From Sorghum bicolor (Eukaryota; Streptophyta; Magnoliopsida; Poales; Poaceae), in assembly GCF_000003195.3 (NCBI RefSeq), contig NC_012879.2, positions 40,350,020 through 40,414,019 on the forward strand: 64,000 nt of DNA, written 5' to 3'. Every line of letters starts with the position of its first letter. The first letter of the stretch is position 1. Of the stretch, positions 34,937 through 46,638 are shown piece by piece. The notes beneath the pieces are model-generated. The model was not told the origin of the DNA, did no database searches, and saw only the letters and a list, made by a program, of their open reading frames with translations. Both the position numbers and the translations under genes were made by a program.

Positions 34937-37357
34937 ATGTCTAACGGGGATGGACCGCCACCCATGTTCGATTGGGATGACTTCCCGTATTGGAAAATAC
35001 GGATGGAGTTATACCTTGAGGCATGCGATGTAAAGTGCCTAAAAGCCGCGACCGAACGGTTTACCCCTCCGACAAAAGACACCGCTCTTACTCCACAAGA
35101 GCAAGAAAATGAAAAGTGGAATGCGAAGGCCAAAAACCACATCTTTATAGGCCTTTGCAAAGAGGTGTTCAACCGCGTTAGGAGCCACAAAACCACCAAT
35201 GCTCTTTGGAAGGAACTTTGTGCGCTCCATGAGGGATCAAAGAGTGAACGCGAGGAACGCTATCACTTAGTGATGAACAAGCTTAATATATTTGAAATGC
35301 TTCCTAAAGAAAATGCTAATGAAATGTATTCTCGCTTGAATGCCATTGTAGAGGAGCTAAATGGACTTGGGCTCACTCAAATGAGTGCGGCGGATGTAGC
35401 AAGGAAGATACTATGTGTGCTTCCCAATGAGAAATATGGGCACATAGTAACGGTGCTTCATCAAGGCGATCTCTCCACCGCTACACCAACCGCCATATTG
35501 GAGAAAATCAATGCTCATGAAATGTACATTCACATGAACCCCCAATATGGCTCCTCATCGGCCAAGAAGGAAAAGAAGGACTTGGCCCTCAAAGCTTCTC
35601 ACAAGGGCAAGGCCAAGAAGATTGAAGTTGAGTCATCAACTTCAAGTGATGATGATGCATCCATTTCCCTCTTGGTGAGAAGAACCACAAAGATGTTGAA
35701 GAAGCTCAACAAGAATGGAGTCAACTTTGACTCCAAGAAGAAGAAGTTCTTCACAAGTAGCAAGAGAAAGCCCATCTCCGAGATGGATTGCTACAATTGT
35801 GGTGAGCTTGGCCATCTTGCTCATCAATGTCCAAAGCCCAAGAAGGACAAATACAAGAAGAAGAACAAAGAGCAAGATGATTCAAGTGATGATGACAAGA
35901 ATGACAAGAAGCAATACAAGAAGAAAGGTGGCAAAAAGAAGGAGCACTACAAGAAGAAGAATGGCGAGGCTTATATTGTTGGTGATTGGCTCACCGACAT
36001 TGAGAGCTCAAGTGGTGACTCCTCCGGCAATGAGAGTGATGATGAGAAGGTTGCCGCCATTGCCATCGATGCTTCATCACCATCATCTTCACCACCATCT
36101 ACATCCTCTACACACCTATGCCTCATGGCTAAGGGTGACCGGAAGGTACAAAGTGAGGATGAGAGTAGTGAAAGTGATAGTGAATACGAATCACCTTCTT
36201 ATGATGAACTTGTAAAATTGTTTAACAAGTACACTAAAGTCATAAGAAAATCTAGAAGTGAAAATGAAAAACTTGAACTTGAAAATGAAACACTTCTAGC
36301 AAAGCTTAAGTCTAGTGATGAGCTTAGAGACCAAAATGAGATCACCACTAAACTCAAGGAGCTCAAACTCTCTTTAAAAGAGCTCAAAGAAAAACATGAT
36401 AAACTTGAGAGTGTTCATGATGAGCTTATCACTAGATATAGAGCAATGAAAGAAGAGCTAAGAACTCTAAAAGCAAACTATGACAACCTTGAGATAGCTT
36501 ATGAACTTGCAATTGATGAAACACATGTTGCTACTAACAATGTTGCTAAGCTTCATGTAGCCACATCTTGTGATGACTTACTTGTGGAGAGCACAAGCAA
36601 ATGTGTTGATTGCAAGGGCAAGAAAGTGGTAGTGGCCGAGAGCTTTGAGGACACTATCAAGCTCAAGGATGAAATTGTCATGCTCAAGAAAGAGTTGCAA
36701 GAACAAGCCAAGCACAAGACCATTGTGATTGAGTCACTTGATCAAGACAAGAAGCTTGCATATGAGAACAAGTTGCTCAAGGAAGAAAATCAATATCTCA
36801 AGCTTGGTTTGATGTATGACAAGCAAGAAGAAGATGAGACATTCATCTTGGATGAGTTAGCTAGCAACAATGACCCAATCATCAAGAAGCTAACTCAAGA
36901 GAACAACAAGCTCAAGAAAGAGAAGGAACACCTAACCATGGGGTTAGCAAAGTTCACAAAAGGGAAGGACCTTCAAAGTGAGCTTTTTATGAACACCATC
37001 ATGAAGATGGACAAGAGTGGAATTGGCTACAAGGCTCATCAAACAAAGCTCATCAAGTCACTAGCCACTCATGATCAACCAAGCAAGCCAAAGCCAAAGA
37101 GATGCTTTGAGTGTGGTCAAGAAGGACACTATGCTCATGAGTGTAAGGCACCACTACCACCACCCTTGCCCAAGCATGCAAGAACATTTGCCTTCAATGC
37201 TCACTACATTGTAAGGAAAGACAAGAATGGCAAGGTCAAGGTTAGCTTTATGGGGCCGCCCAACAAACAAAGGCCAAAGAAAATTTGGGTGCCAAAGCAA
37301 CTAGTGGAGAAGGTCAAGGGCCCTAAACAAGCGTGGGTCCCTAAATCTCAAGCTTGA
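34937..37357 (+). CDS. gag: Gag of the SIRE-type Copia element (806 aa, open)
   Basis: The ATG at 34937 opens MSNGDGPPPMFDWDDFPYWK, the usual Copia gag N-terminus, with a UBN2-type capsid region to about residue 190 (ERYHLVMNKLNIFEML). A basic Lys-rich stretch and zinc knuckle CYNCGELGHLAHQC follow at about residue 284. Then come a Ser/Asp-rich segment, a long coiled coil at about residues 410-690 and a second knuckle CFECGQEGHYAHEC at about residue 722. This long gag with two separated knuckles is characteristic of SIRE/Maximus elements. The frame is intact and ends in TGA at 37355, in a different frame from pol. Confidence 0.92.
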   Translation: MSNGDGPPPMFDWDDFPYWKIRMELYLEACDVKCLKAATERFTPPTKDTALTPQEQENEKWNAKAKNHIFIGLCKEVFNRVRSHKTTNALWKELCALHEGSKSEREERYHLVMNKLNIFEMLPKENANEMYSRLNAIVEELNGLGLTQMSAADVARKILCVLPNEKYGHIVTVLHQGDLSTATPTAILEKINAHEMYIHMNPQYGSSSAKKEKKDLALKASHKGKAKKIEVESSTSSDDDASISLLVRRTTKMLKKLNKNGVNFDSKKKKFFTSSKRKPISEMDCYNCGELGHLAHQCPKPKKDKYKKKNKEQDDSSDDDKNDKKQYKKKGGKKKEHYKKKNGEAYIVGDWLTDIESSSGDSSGNESDDEKVAAIAIDASSPSSSPPSTSSTHLCLMAKGDRKVQSEDESSESDSEYESPSYDELVKLFNKYTKVIRKSRSENEKLELENETLLAKLKSSDELRDQNEITTKLKELKLSLKELKEKHDKLESVHDELITRYRAMKEELRTLKANYDNLEIAYELAIDETHVATNNVAKLHVATSCDDLLVESTSKCVDCKGKKVVVAESFEDTIKLKDEIVMLKKELQEQAKHKTIVIESLDQDKKLAYENKLLKEENQYLKLGLMYDKQEEDETFILDELASNNDPIIKKLTQENNKLKKEKEHLTMGLAKFTKGKDLQSELFMNTIMKMDKSGIGYKAHQTKLIKSLATHDQPSKPKPKRCFECGQEGHYAHECKAPLPPPLPKHARTFAFNAHYIVRKDKNGKVKVSFMGPPNKQRPKKIWVPKQLVEKVKGPKQAWVPKSQA

Positions 37358-37371
37358 TCTCTTGTGTGTAG

Positions 37372-40124
37372 GTGAACTACAAGACCGGTGGATCACATTG
37401 GGTAATTGATAGTGGTTACACTCAACATATGACCGGAGATCCCCGGTTGTTCACCTCTCTTGATGAAGATGTTGACAACCAAGAGAAGATCACATTTGGT
37501 GACAATTCAAAAGGCAAGGTCAAGGGACTAGGAAAAGTTGCTATATCAAATGACAACTCCATCACCAATGTGCTCTATGTGCAATCATTGAGTTTCAACT
37601 TCCTCTCGGTTGGACAACTTTGTGATCTTGGATTTGAATGTCTATTCAAGAAGAAGGAAGTAATTGTGACTAAGGAAGATGACAATGAAGTGATATTCAA
37701 AGGCTTCCGACACAACAACCTATATGTGGTTGATTTCTCATCCGATGAAGTTGATGTCAAGACTTGCTTATTCACCAAGACTTCACTTGGGTGGCATAGA
37801 AGGTTAGCACATGTTGGAATGGGCACACTCAAGAAGTTGATGAAGAAAGAATTGATTAGAGGCTTGAAGGATGTGACATTTGAGAAGGACAAGCATTGTA
37901 GTGCATGTCAAGCCGGCAAGCAAGATGCAAACACTCATCCAACCAAGGCCTATCTCTCTACTTCAAGAGTGCTTGAGCTACTTCACATGGATTTATTTGG
38001 ACCAACCACATATGCTAGTCTTGGAGGCAACAAATATTGCTTGGTCATAGTTGATGATTTCTCACGGTACACTTCGACATTCTTCTTGCAAGACAAGGCC
38101 GAAGTTGCATCAATATTCAAGAAGTTTGCAAAGAATGCTCAAAATCAATTTGATGTGAAGATCAAGAAGATTAGAAGTGACAATGGCAAAGAGTTTGACA
38201 ACACCAACATTGAAGAGTATTGTGATGAAGTGGGAATCAAGCATGAGTTCTCATCAACATACACACCACAACAAAATGGCGTTGTAGAAAGAAAGAATCG
38301 GACATTGATTACCTTGGCAAGAACAATGCTAGATGAGTACAACACTTCAGAGAAGATGTGGGCCGAGGCAATCAACACCGCATGCTATGCTTCAAACCGG
38401 CTCTTTCCTCACAAGTTCCTAGAGAAGACACCATATGAGTTGCTCAATGGGAAGAAGCCCGATGTCTCATTCTTTAGAGTGTTTGGGTGCAAATGCTACA
38501 TCTACAAGAAGCGCCAACACTTGGGAAAGTTCCAAAGAAGATGTGACATTGGCTACTTGTTTGGCTATTCATCAAAGTCCAAGGCTTATAGGGTCTTTAA
38601 AAATGCCACAAACATGGTTGAAGAAACATTTGATGTTGAATTTGATGAAACTAATGGCTCCCAAGGAGCAAGTGATAATCTTGATGATGTAGGTGGTGAA
38701 CCATTGAGGGATGCCATGAAGAACATGCTGGTAGGAGACAACAAGCCAAAAGAAGGTGATGATGATGTGCAAATTATTGAGCCACTATCCACCTCACATG
38801 TTCCACAAGATGAAGACAAGGATGTGAGAGATGCTCATGAAGACACTCAAGTCACTCATGAACAAGCAGTGGCACAAGCACAAGATGTTGATGCTCCTCA
38901 ACCAACCCCTCAAGTGGCACCAAGAAGAACATCACATCTCCTCCAAGATCACTCTCAAGATCTCATCATCGGGAGTCCATCACGTGGTGTAACTACTCGT
39001 TCTAGACATGCTTTATTTATTGAACATCACACTTTTGTGTCTCTTGAAGATGAACCAAAGACCATAGAGGAAGCTCTTCGTGATGCGGATTGGATCATGG
39101 CCATGCAAGAGGAGTTGAACAATTTCTCTCGCAACCAAGTATGGACACTTGAAGAGCGACCCAAAGATGCAAGAGTGATTGGAACAAAGTGGGTCTTCCG
39201 GAACAAGAAGGATGATCAAGGCAAAGTGGTGCGCAACAAGGCAAGGCTCGTGGCAAAAGGCTTTTCACAAGTGGAAGGTCTTGACTTCGGTGAAACCTTT
39301 GCACCGGTGGCAAGACTTGAAGCTATCCGTATCCTACTGGCATATGCATCTAGTCATGATATCAAGTTATTTCAAATGGATGTGAAAAGTGCCTTTTTGA
39401 ATGGATATATTAATGAGCTTGTCTATGTTGAGCAACCCCCCGGTTTTGAAGACCCTAGGTACCCCAAGCATGTCTACCTGTTGTCTAAGGCTCTCTATGG
39501 TCTCAAGCAAGCTCCTAGAGCTTGGTATGAGAGGCTTAGGACTTCCTCATTGAGAAGGGTTTCAAGATTGGGAAAGTTGACACAACACTCTTCACCAAGA
39601 AAATGAATGGGGAAATCTTCATTTGCCAAGTTTATGTTGATGATATTATTTTTGGCTCTACTAATGAAGATTTTTGCAAGGAATTTGGTGATTTGATGCC
39701 CAAGGAGTTTGAGATGTCCTTGATTGGCGAGCTATCCTTCTTCCTAGGTTTTCAAGTCAAGCAAATGAAGGAAGGAGTCTTCATCTCTCAAGAGAAGTAT
39801 ACTCAAGATCTTCTCAAGAGGTTCAAGATGATGGATTGCAAGCCAATCAAGACTCCCATGGCATCAAATGGGCATCTCGACTTGGATGAGGGAGGTAACC
39901 CAATTGACAAGACTCTCTATCGCTCCATGATAGGAAGTCTACTCTACCTCACCGCATCTAGGCCCGATATCATGTTTAGTGTGTGTATGTGTGCTAGATA
40001 TCAAGCAATGCCTATGGAATCTCACTTTATTGCCGTCAAGAGAATTCTTAGGTATCTAAAATACACACCTTGCCTAGGTTTGTGGTATCCCGAAGGTGCA
40101 AGATTCCAACTTGACAAGCATTAG
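37372..40124 (+). pseudogene. pol: Copia Pol: protease, integrase, RT; RNase H missing
   Basis: Protease motif DSGYTQHMTGD is near 37406. Integrase has HRRLAH...CSACQ zinc residues (about 37794-37905) and the catalytic set in MDLFG (37987), RSDNG (38173) and VERKN (38287). RT shows FQMDVKSAFLNG (39372) and YVDDIIFGS (39633). One base is missing near 39540, shifting the frame just before YVDD. Pol ends at 40124 right after GLWYPEGARFQL; the RNase H domain that normally follows is absent. The first in-frame codon (GTG) is not a true start, because pol should be made as a fusion after gag. Confidence 0.9.
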
Positions 40125-41285
40125 TTTACTTTCAAGTATTTGCATTTCACCTCATATCATATGCATGCTTGTTAGTTGACCGTTTCTTTTCGGTTAGTCT
40201 TTGAGCATCTGCTATGTTCGTCCATAGATAGGGGGAGCATTCAAAGCTCATTGTGATTGAAACCCCTAGCTTTATGGCCATATGATGCTCCTTGGTGATT
40301 TCTCGAATTGTTTTCATAAAAACTACTAAGCCTATGGCTAAATATTTGTGAAAATTTGATGGATTGAGAGAGATCACTCATACCAGTTCCATTTTGGTGT
40401 TTATTTGTGTGTCTTTGAAGATGGAACTTGGTTGGGTCAAAGTCGGGCGCAGAGCTAAATCGAAAAAGGACTCAGAGGAGCACCAGACGCTGTCTCGGTG
40501 CGTCCGGTGCGGTGAGTGTGCCAGACTGCACTCACCAGACACAGGAACAGTGTCCCTGCAGCGTCCGGTGATGTGCGTCCAGTGCTCACCACGCGTGCCC
40601 TAGGGCACCGGACGCTAAAGCCAGCGTCCGGTGGCCATCGTCCGGTGTGATGCCGTTTTGAAAACCTCTCTGCGCATTAGTCCGGTGGTCACCGGACGCG
40701 TCCGGTGACCCCGCGGCGGGCGCATAAAGCCCGCGCTCGAGGGTTGTCTGCGGGTAGGTTTCTCTTTTCCTACACCCGCGACGCCGCCTGCGCCCGTGCC
40801 CTAGAATCGCCGCCGCCGTCACGCTCTGGAGATCTCGGCGAACTCGGCGTCCTCCCCCGCGGCCAGATCCTCCCCTGGTTTTCCTTCTCCTCTTCCTCGC
40901 TCGTGATCCTTTTCCTGCAGGAAGTTAGGGTTTTGGGTGAGTTATTTGAACCCTGCCCACAAGGTGCTTGTTCATATGTGCCAAAGGATTCAATTGAGCT
41001 TTCTGATCTCGATCTCTTTTGTCTCTATCGTGTAGCACCTTGAGGAGAGGATTCGTGTTCTCTGGCAGCCTTCGATCGCAACATCACATCCGGAACGCGT
41101 CTTGTCCTTGGATCGTAAGCCGTTCGCGCTTGTTTCTTATCTATTCTTGCGATCTATAGGGTTTTCCCACCTCTAGTCGTTATGTTTGCTTATATATACC
41201 CAATCTTGTCAATTTTCTGCAGCGTGTTGATCTCCTTTGTCAGTTGATTATTTGTCGGCCGTTCGATCAGTCAGTAGTTCTTGCA
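40125..41285 (+). other. Region between pol and env-like ORF, with ACCGGACGC repeats and a leader-like segment
   Basis: Bases 40478-40705 carry CACCGGACGC/GCGTCCGGTG repeats like those in the LTR U3. Then come ATAAAGCCCGCGC, a GC-rich CGCCGCC leader-like segment, donor-like and acceptor-like sites (TCCTGCAG near 40920; TTTCTGCAG near 41222) and the ATG of the third ORF. I see no coding frame here. It may act as a promoter and spliced leader for the third ORF; this is inference. Confidence 0.5.
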
Positions 41286-43970
41286 ATGGCACGTTGCAAG
41301 AACGTCAGTGGTCCTGCAGCTGGCACTGGCGGTTCCTCTGGCGGTGATGGTGGAGGTGATCCTCCCCATCGCCTATCAGCGGCAGAAAAAGGCAAGGGCA
41401 AGAAGCTAGCCACCAAGAAGCACAAGGCTAGTGAAAGAGAGGCAGAGGTGGCAGAGGCTGTTGCAGCAGCTGCTGAGGCAGCTGAGAGAGGCGGACGCTT
41501 AGGTGCTCTTAGGATCGGGGATGACCTCACGCCATAGCAGCGGCGTGCAGTTCTTCTGACAGAGCCACTCCATGGATCCCCTCCAGGCACAGTCATGATA
41601 GGGGGTCAGCGGGTCAGGATTGTGGTCAGAGATCCAGCTCAGGAGGATCCAGATACAGAGACAGAGGCCCAGGCAGAGGGTCTAGCTGAGGCACAGGAGC
41701 AGCCCCTCAGGAGGTCGACTCACGCACGTACCCAGGCCACTCCTCGGACTGGTACGCCAGGCCAGTCTACCTCCACTGCTCGTGCTACACCAGCTAGAGG
41801 CACACCAACTCCTCGTCAGGGGCCAGTGAGGATACACAGGGACCTTACCCTTGTGTCAGCTAGAGAGATCCAGCCCTTGTGTCAGCTAGAGAGATCCAGC
41901 AGCTGCGGTTTGTTCCCTTTCCCATTTGGTTTCCAGCGGCTAGGGATCCACGAGCCGGTGCCAGGTTCTACACAGTCGTCTAGGAGGACATCTACGAGGC
42001 ACTAGTTCGCTCTCAGTCTCAGTTCAGGGAGCACAGAGTGATCGACCTTGAGATACTGGGGAACGTGGTTGGGGCAGATATCCATCAGTACTTCACCTAC
42101 CTCCACGGCCTCCCAGAGTTGCTACCTCTCCCTGGTACTTACTGTGAGCAGTGGGTCAGGGAGTTCTACGCGTCAATATGGGTCTCTCCAGATCATAGTT
42201 ACATCCACTACGCGCTGTCAGGCACAGACTAGAGAGTGACAGCATAAAGGGCCCGAGAGGTACTTGGTTTGTGAGCCTACTCCACCAGGATTCACCAGCT
42301 CTGCTACGGGAACTTCGAGCCTCCCAAACGTCCTCACGGTGGTGAGATACCACCGGTTGACTTTGTGGCTCCTTGTTTCCGTCCACCTTTTGGAGAGGGC
42401 TCCAGCAGGACAGTGGGAGACTTGACACGCCCAGCCAGGATCCTCGACTTTGTGTTGAGGAAGACCCTTCTTCCCAGGACAGGCTACAGAGATGGATTCA
42501 CTCGGATTCAGCAGTGGCTAGTTGCTCATCTCATCTCGCAGACACCTTTTGACTTGTGGGATCTGATAGTCTCAGAGATCTAGGACACCATCTCAAAGAG
42601 CTTCAGGGGACGGCGTCAGTTGCCGTATGCACATTGGATCACTCTTCTTATTCTTCGTGCTAGGCCCGTGCCCCTGCCAGCTCACCTGCAGAGGGAGTTG
42701 ACCGACTCAGACACCGTCTTCCCCCACTACGACCCCAGACAGATTTTGAGAGCGCACCACGACCTCCGAGCTACACCACCTCCTCGTGCACCACGTGGAC
42801 CGGTGCCCCCACCATCTCCTAGGGTTACTCGCAGTACAACAGCAGTATCAGAGACTGAGGAGCAGCAGGACATAGCCATTGGGGCTGTGGCAGATGCAGA
42901 GGCTGAGGGGGAGTTTGATTTTGCCTCAGACAGCTCAGATGATGACTATCAGCCTCCAGTGTCAGACCTTCCTCCTAGAGCGCACGACCATGAGGCAGGA
43001 GGCTCTTCGGGTGCTTCAGACCCCGCTTTGCTTGCTATCTTAGAGGGTATGAGGGTAGATCAGCGCCGAGCAGCTGAGGAGCAGGCGAGGAGAGACACGG
43101 ACTAGGCTGCCATAAATGCAGCAGTGCAGGCTAGGCAGGATGAGCTCTAGCGACAGTTTCTGACCTTTCAGGAGCAACAGCTTGCATTCCAGGCCCAGCA
43201 GACAGCGATGATGGCCGCTCTCATGGCCGCCTCAGGGATTCAGATTGCACACATACAGCTCCCAGGCACTTCGACTGTCAGCCACCCACTCCAGCGCCTG
43301 AGACTCAGAGTCAGTCTCAGCAGCCCCCCAGCTACCCGCTCAAAGTCAGCCGTTCTCGACGCCTCAGCACCAGGTCTCCCAGGGCGCTATCTCCTCTGGC
43401 TTTGAGCAGGTACCACAGTTTACACCTCTCCGCTCTAGATTCACTCCACAGTCAGCGTCAGCGTCTCAGCTTGTGTTGGACACGTCGACAGACCCGCACC
43501 TCAGCTTCACTTACAGTGCTCTGACTGGTGACCCTACGCCTCCACCTCTGCAGGCTCCTGCAGCCTTTACGGCGCCAGTCACCACTACTGAGCGTCTGTC
43601 GTCGTCAGCAGCGTCGTCCGAGCAGCTCGCACCGTCTTCTATCGTGCCAGAGACGTCAGCTACAGCGACCGAGTCCGGGCCAGCTTCGTCAGCAGGACTC
43701 GAGCAGCCCGCACAGCCAGTGACAGCTTCAGCTCCTCCAGAGCAGACCCGAACCACTTCGCCAGCCCGTGCAGCTTCAGAGGGCCACTCCACCTCCTCCG
43801 CCTCGACGGCCAATGGTTTAGACGATGCAGCTCGCTTTGAGGCCGTGCCGACTTCTTCACCATATGCACCTCCTCCACTGCTTCGCCTCCTCCACCGACT
43901 TCTTAGGTTTTTGGCGCTTGATGCCAAAGGGGGAGAGAGGGTTGTGAGTATGAGAGTTAGGGGGAGCTAG
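41286..43970 (+). pseudogene. Env-like third ORF of the SIRE-type element (decayed)
   Basis: The ATG at 41286 (GCAATGGCA context) opens a low-complexity Gly/Ala/Lys N-terminus. The middle contains YTYLHG-like and CEQWVREFYASIWVS segments (about 42090-42170) typical of the so-called putative plant transposon protein region found in SIRE/Opie-type third ORFs. A Ser/Asp-rich and Gln-rich C-terminal part follows. Stops at 41535, 41981, 42230, 42581, 43103 and 43148 are all TAG, and frameshifts occur near 41900 and 42290. No convincing signal peptide or membrane segment is seen, so env-like is a positional label. Confidence 0.7.
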
Positions 43971-44346
43971 AGAGGCTACAGAGGGTCTTTATGCTTTTGA
44001 TATACTCTTTTGTGTGCTACTCCATCATGCATCACGTTTATCTTTATGTATTACATTTGTGTGAGATACACTTTGGTTGTGAGACATGACTTGTGGTTAA
44101 TGTGATAACTTTTTGTCATGTGCTTTCGCTCATATTACCCTTGCTTCCGCGTTTTACTCTGATGTACTTATGAGCCTTGTTCTTATATCCTGTCGTATAC
44201 CACTCACATATTTGAATGCAGGATGTTGGACTTGGTTGATATAAGCATGCCTAATCCCTTTGTTCTTATTGTATCATGCTTATTGAAACCAAGTCATTTG
44301 AAAACCTCAACTCTTTTCATACTCGAGGTTATTGTCATCAATCACC

Positions 44347-44360
44347 AAAAAGGGGGAGAT
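44347..44360 (+). promoter_or_regulatory. Polypurine tract of the SIRE-type element
   Basis: AAAAAGGGGGAGAT directly precedes the 3' LTR start TGAAAGAGC. It is the typical Copia plus-strand primer. Confidence 0.88.
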
Positions 44361-45891
44361 TGAAAGAGCATCTAGGCCCCTAGTGATTTTGGTGATTAAT
44401 GACAATGTTGATTACTATGACTAACGTGTGTTTTGCAGAGGCAAAGTCATAGGTAAGGTCATGGTAATAGGTACTCGATGGACAGGGACGTACATGCCTA
44501 CTTAATAGAGGAAATCGTTTCGGTTTTCAAAGGATGGATAGACTTCGTCAATACTAGACTAGGTCTAAGTGCCATATGGTGAAGAAGGGCACTTAGAGTA
44601 GTTTAGGACTTTGTTTTCCTTTGACCGTACTATTAAGAGCGGCTTTGATCTAGTAGCTTGACTTAGGCAAGGCTTTAGGTTTAGGTGTGGTGCACACTTG
44701 GTAAACCTAGCACTAGTCAGCTCAGAGATAGTCCTTAGATCGAGAGGAGCCAACTTCGTTTTGGAGCGATCGCGTTTTGACGAAGTTAGGGTGCCCAAGG
44801 TGGCACCGGATGCTGCACCGGACGCTCTGTGAGTGCGTCCGGTGAGGTCCTTTGCCGTTGGGAGTTCTCGGTGCTTAGGGTTAAGCACCGGACGCTGGCA
44901 CCGGACTCACCGGGCAGCGTCCGGTCCCATACCCAGGGAGGTTGTAAACCTGCCCCGAGGACCGGACGCTAGCACCGGACGCACCGGGTAGCGTCCGGTC
45001 CCATGCGCAGGGAGCATGTAAAGCTCCCCGGAGCACCGGACGCTGAGAGATAGCGTCCGGTGACCTGTCAGACGCAAGTACAGTTAGCCGTTATGGAGCA
45101 CCGGACGCTCAGTGCAGAGCGTCTGGTGCAACATAAAAAGCGTCCGGTGACCCCGTTTTCAGTGGAAAATGGTTGACTGACCTTTGGACTTCGTGGGTAG
45201 TATTTATACTCCTCCACCTCGTCCATGAGAGGTCTCTTGCCCATCTGAACATCTGAGAAACTTGTTGTGGAGTAAGAGAACAGCAAAAGCCTAGAGAGGA
45301 TTGAGATTTGAGTGATTTCTTGAGAGAATCCTTCTCTAGTGAGTTCCAAGAGTCAAGTGTGCATCCACCACTCTCTAGAGCCTTTTTAGGTCAAGTGAGA
45401 GTTCTTTGCTTATTACTCTTAGTGATCGCCATCACCTAGACAGTTCGGTGGTGATTGGAGGCACGAAGACCGCCCGGAGTTCTTGTGGGTGGCTCGTGTC
45501 AAGCTTGTGAGCGGTTTTGGGCGATTCACTGCGACGGAGTGTCGAAGAATCAGCCCGTAGAGAGCACTTGGTCCTTGCGCGGACCAAGGGGGAGCAAGGC
45601 CCTTGCGCGGGTGCTCCAACGAGGACTAGTGGAGAGTGGCGACTCTCCGATACCTCGGCAAAACATCGCCGAGCACTTTCTTCCACTCTCCTTTACATTA
45701 TAGCATTTACTTTGTGTTTTTACATTCTTAGAATTGTCTTGCTAGAATAGGATTGGAACTAGGTTGCAAAACTTTTATCCGGTAGCTCTCTAGGTCACAC
45801 TAGGCACAAAGGGTTGAATTAGAGCTTATAGGTTGCTTAAATTTTTAGAGAAGCCCAATTCACCCCCCTCTTGGGCATCTTGATCCTTTCA
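44361..45891 (+). repeat. 3' LTR of the SIRE-type element (1531 bp)
   Basis: It begins TGAAAGAGC and ends GATCCTTTCA, followed by GATTT. It carries the same ACCGGACGC array as the 5' LTR (44802-45150), with one copy lost. Confidence 0.93.
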
Positions 45892-45895
45892 GATT

Positions 45896-46392
45896 TGCCG
45901 AGAGGGGCTCTTGGCAAAGCTGAAAAAATGGTCGATTTGCCGAGAGCCAGGGCCAATGGCTCTCGGCAAAGGAGCCATCTGCATGGCCAAATAGCCAGCT
46001 TTGCCGGGAGCCCTCCTGGAGGCTCTCGGCAAAAAGGTTTCCAAAAAAAAAATTATTACTTTGCCGAGAGCCCTCCTGGAGTCTCTCGGCAAAGACATTT
46101 TCTAGAAAAAAATAAATTTCTTTGTCGAGAGCTTGGTCAGGTAGCTCTCGGCAAAATCGCCGTCATCCGTCAATAGCCGTAACGGCTACTTTTTTTTGCC
46201 GAGAGCTAGGTTTTGCTCTCGGCAAAGCCTTTGCCGAGAGCCCGATGAATGGCTCTCGGCAAAGACCTCTTTGCCGATAAAAGATGTGCTGATAGGCCTT
46301 TGCCGAGAGCTACTCTCGGCAAAGGCTTTGCCGAGAGCAAGACTGCCTTTGCCGAGCGTCTGAGGCTCTCGGCAACCCTGTATGCAGTAGTG
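45896..46392 (+). repeat. CACTA 1 right subterminal repeats and terminal repeat
   Basis: About a dozen TTTGCCGAGAGC units alternate with inverted GCTCTCGGCAAA units. The last unit is followed by the terminus CCCTGTATGCAGTAGTG (46376-46392). Its first bases duplicate the sequence on the other side of the Copia insertion. The three bases after the end are ATA. Confidence 0.88.
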
Positions 46393-46499
46393 ATATTTGT
46401 CATATAAAAATGAAAATGTTATAGTGTCAAAATTCAAAAAAAATTAGGATGTAAATAAGACCTTGTTAAACAAAACAAGAGACACGGGCATGTACATAC

Positions 46500-46638
46500 T
46501 GCCTCGCGTATCCACTCGGACGGATGCAGTACAGAAGCCCGACACGCCGGCAGCCAGCATGATGGCGTCAAACAAAATGGAAAAGCCCACGAAGAATCCA
46601 AGATTCATCATCTTTTCGCCCCCTTTTCTAATGAGCAT
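46500..46638 (-). CDS. Possible first exon of an unidentified host gene (partial)
   Basis: In the only non-transposon stretch, the minus strand has ATG at 46638 (or 46611, AAAAGATGATG) followed by a hydrophobic segment MNLGFFVGFSILFDAIMLAA. It then reaches a good splice donor, GAGGCA/GTATGT, at 46500/46499. Upstream sequence is CT-rich like a plant 5' UTR, with a MITE just beyond. The continuation would lie under or beyond CACTA 1. I do not recognise the protein. The exon call is inference from signals only. Confidence 0.3.

Larger units (their letters stand above)
33342..45891 (+). mobile_element. SIRE/Maximus-type Copia retrotransposon, 12,550 bp, target duplication GATTT
   Basis: Two LTRs (33342-34883; 44361-45891) with TGAAAG...CTTTCA ends enclose gag, pol and an env-like third ORF. 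A tRNA-Met primer site and a polypurine tract are present. GATTT flanks both sides (33337-33341; 45892-45896). The LTRs are nearly the same by eye apart from scattered substitutions and a short deletion near 45040. The element is complete in layout, but pol lacks RNase H and has a frameshift, so it is non-autonomous. Confidence 0.93.
20222..46392 (+). mobile_element. CACTA (En/Spm) transposon 1 with nested insertions; left terminus not found
   Basis: Evidence: inverted TTTGCCGAGAGC/GCTCTCGGCAAA subterminal repeats (20628-20762, 33297-33336, 45896-46380), a TNP2-type transposase, a second TNPA-like gene and a right terminus CCCTGTATGCAGTAGTG ending at 46392 (inverse CACTACTGC). Removing the LTR at 23072-28017 and the Copia element at 33342-45891 leaves about 8.7 kb. 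A matching CACTACTGC start is absent on the left. The left border is uncertain because Gypsy sequence abuts at 20221. Confidence 0.8.

Noticed and set aside
41286..43970. True viral-type envelope gene in the SIRE-type element
   Set aside because: I see no signal peptide, cleavage site or convincing membrane anchor. The label env-like is positional only.
45896..46380. Regular short repeats resembling a CRISPR array (also 20628-20762, 47745-48020)
   Set aside because: Units alternate in orientation, spacers are irregular and the arrays lie at the ends of CACTA elements in a plant genome. They are transposase-binding subterminal repeats.
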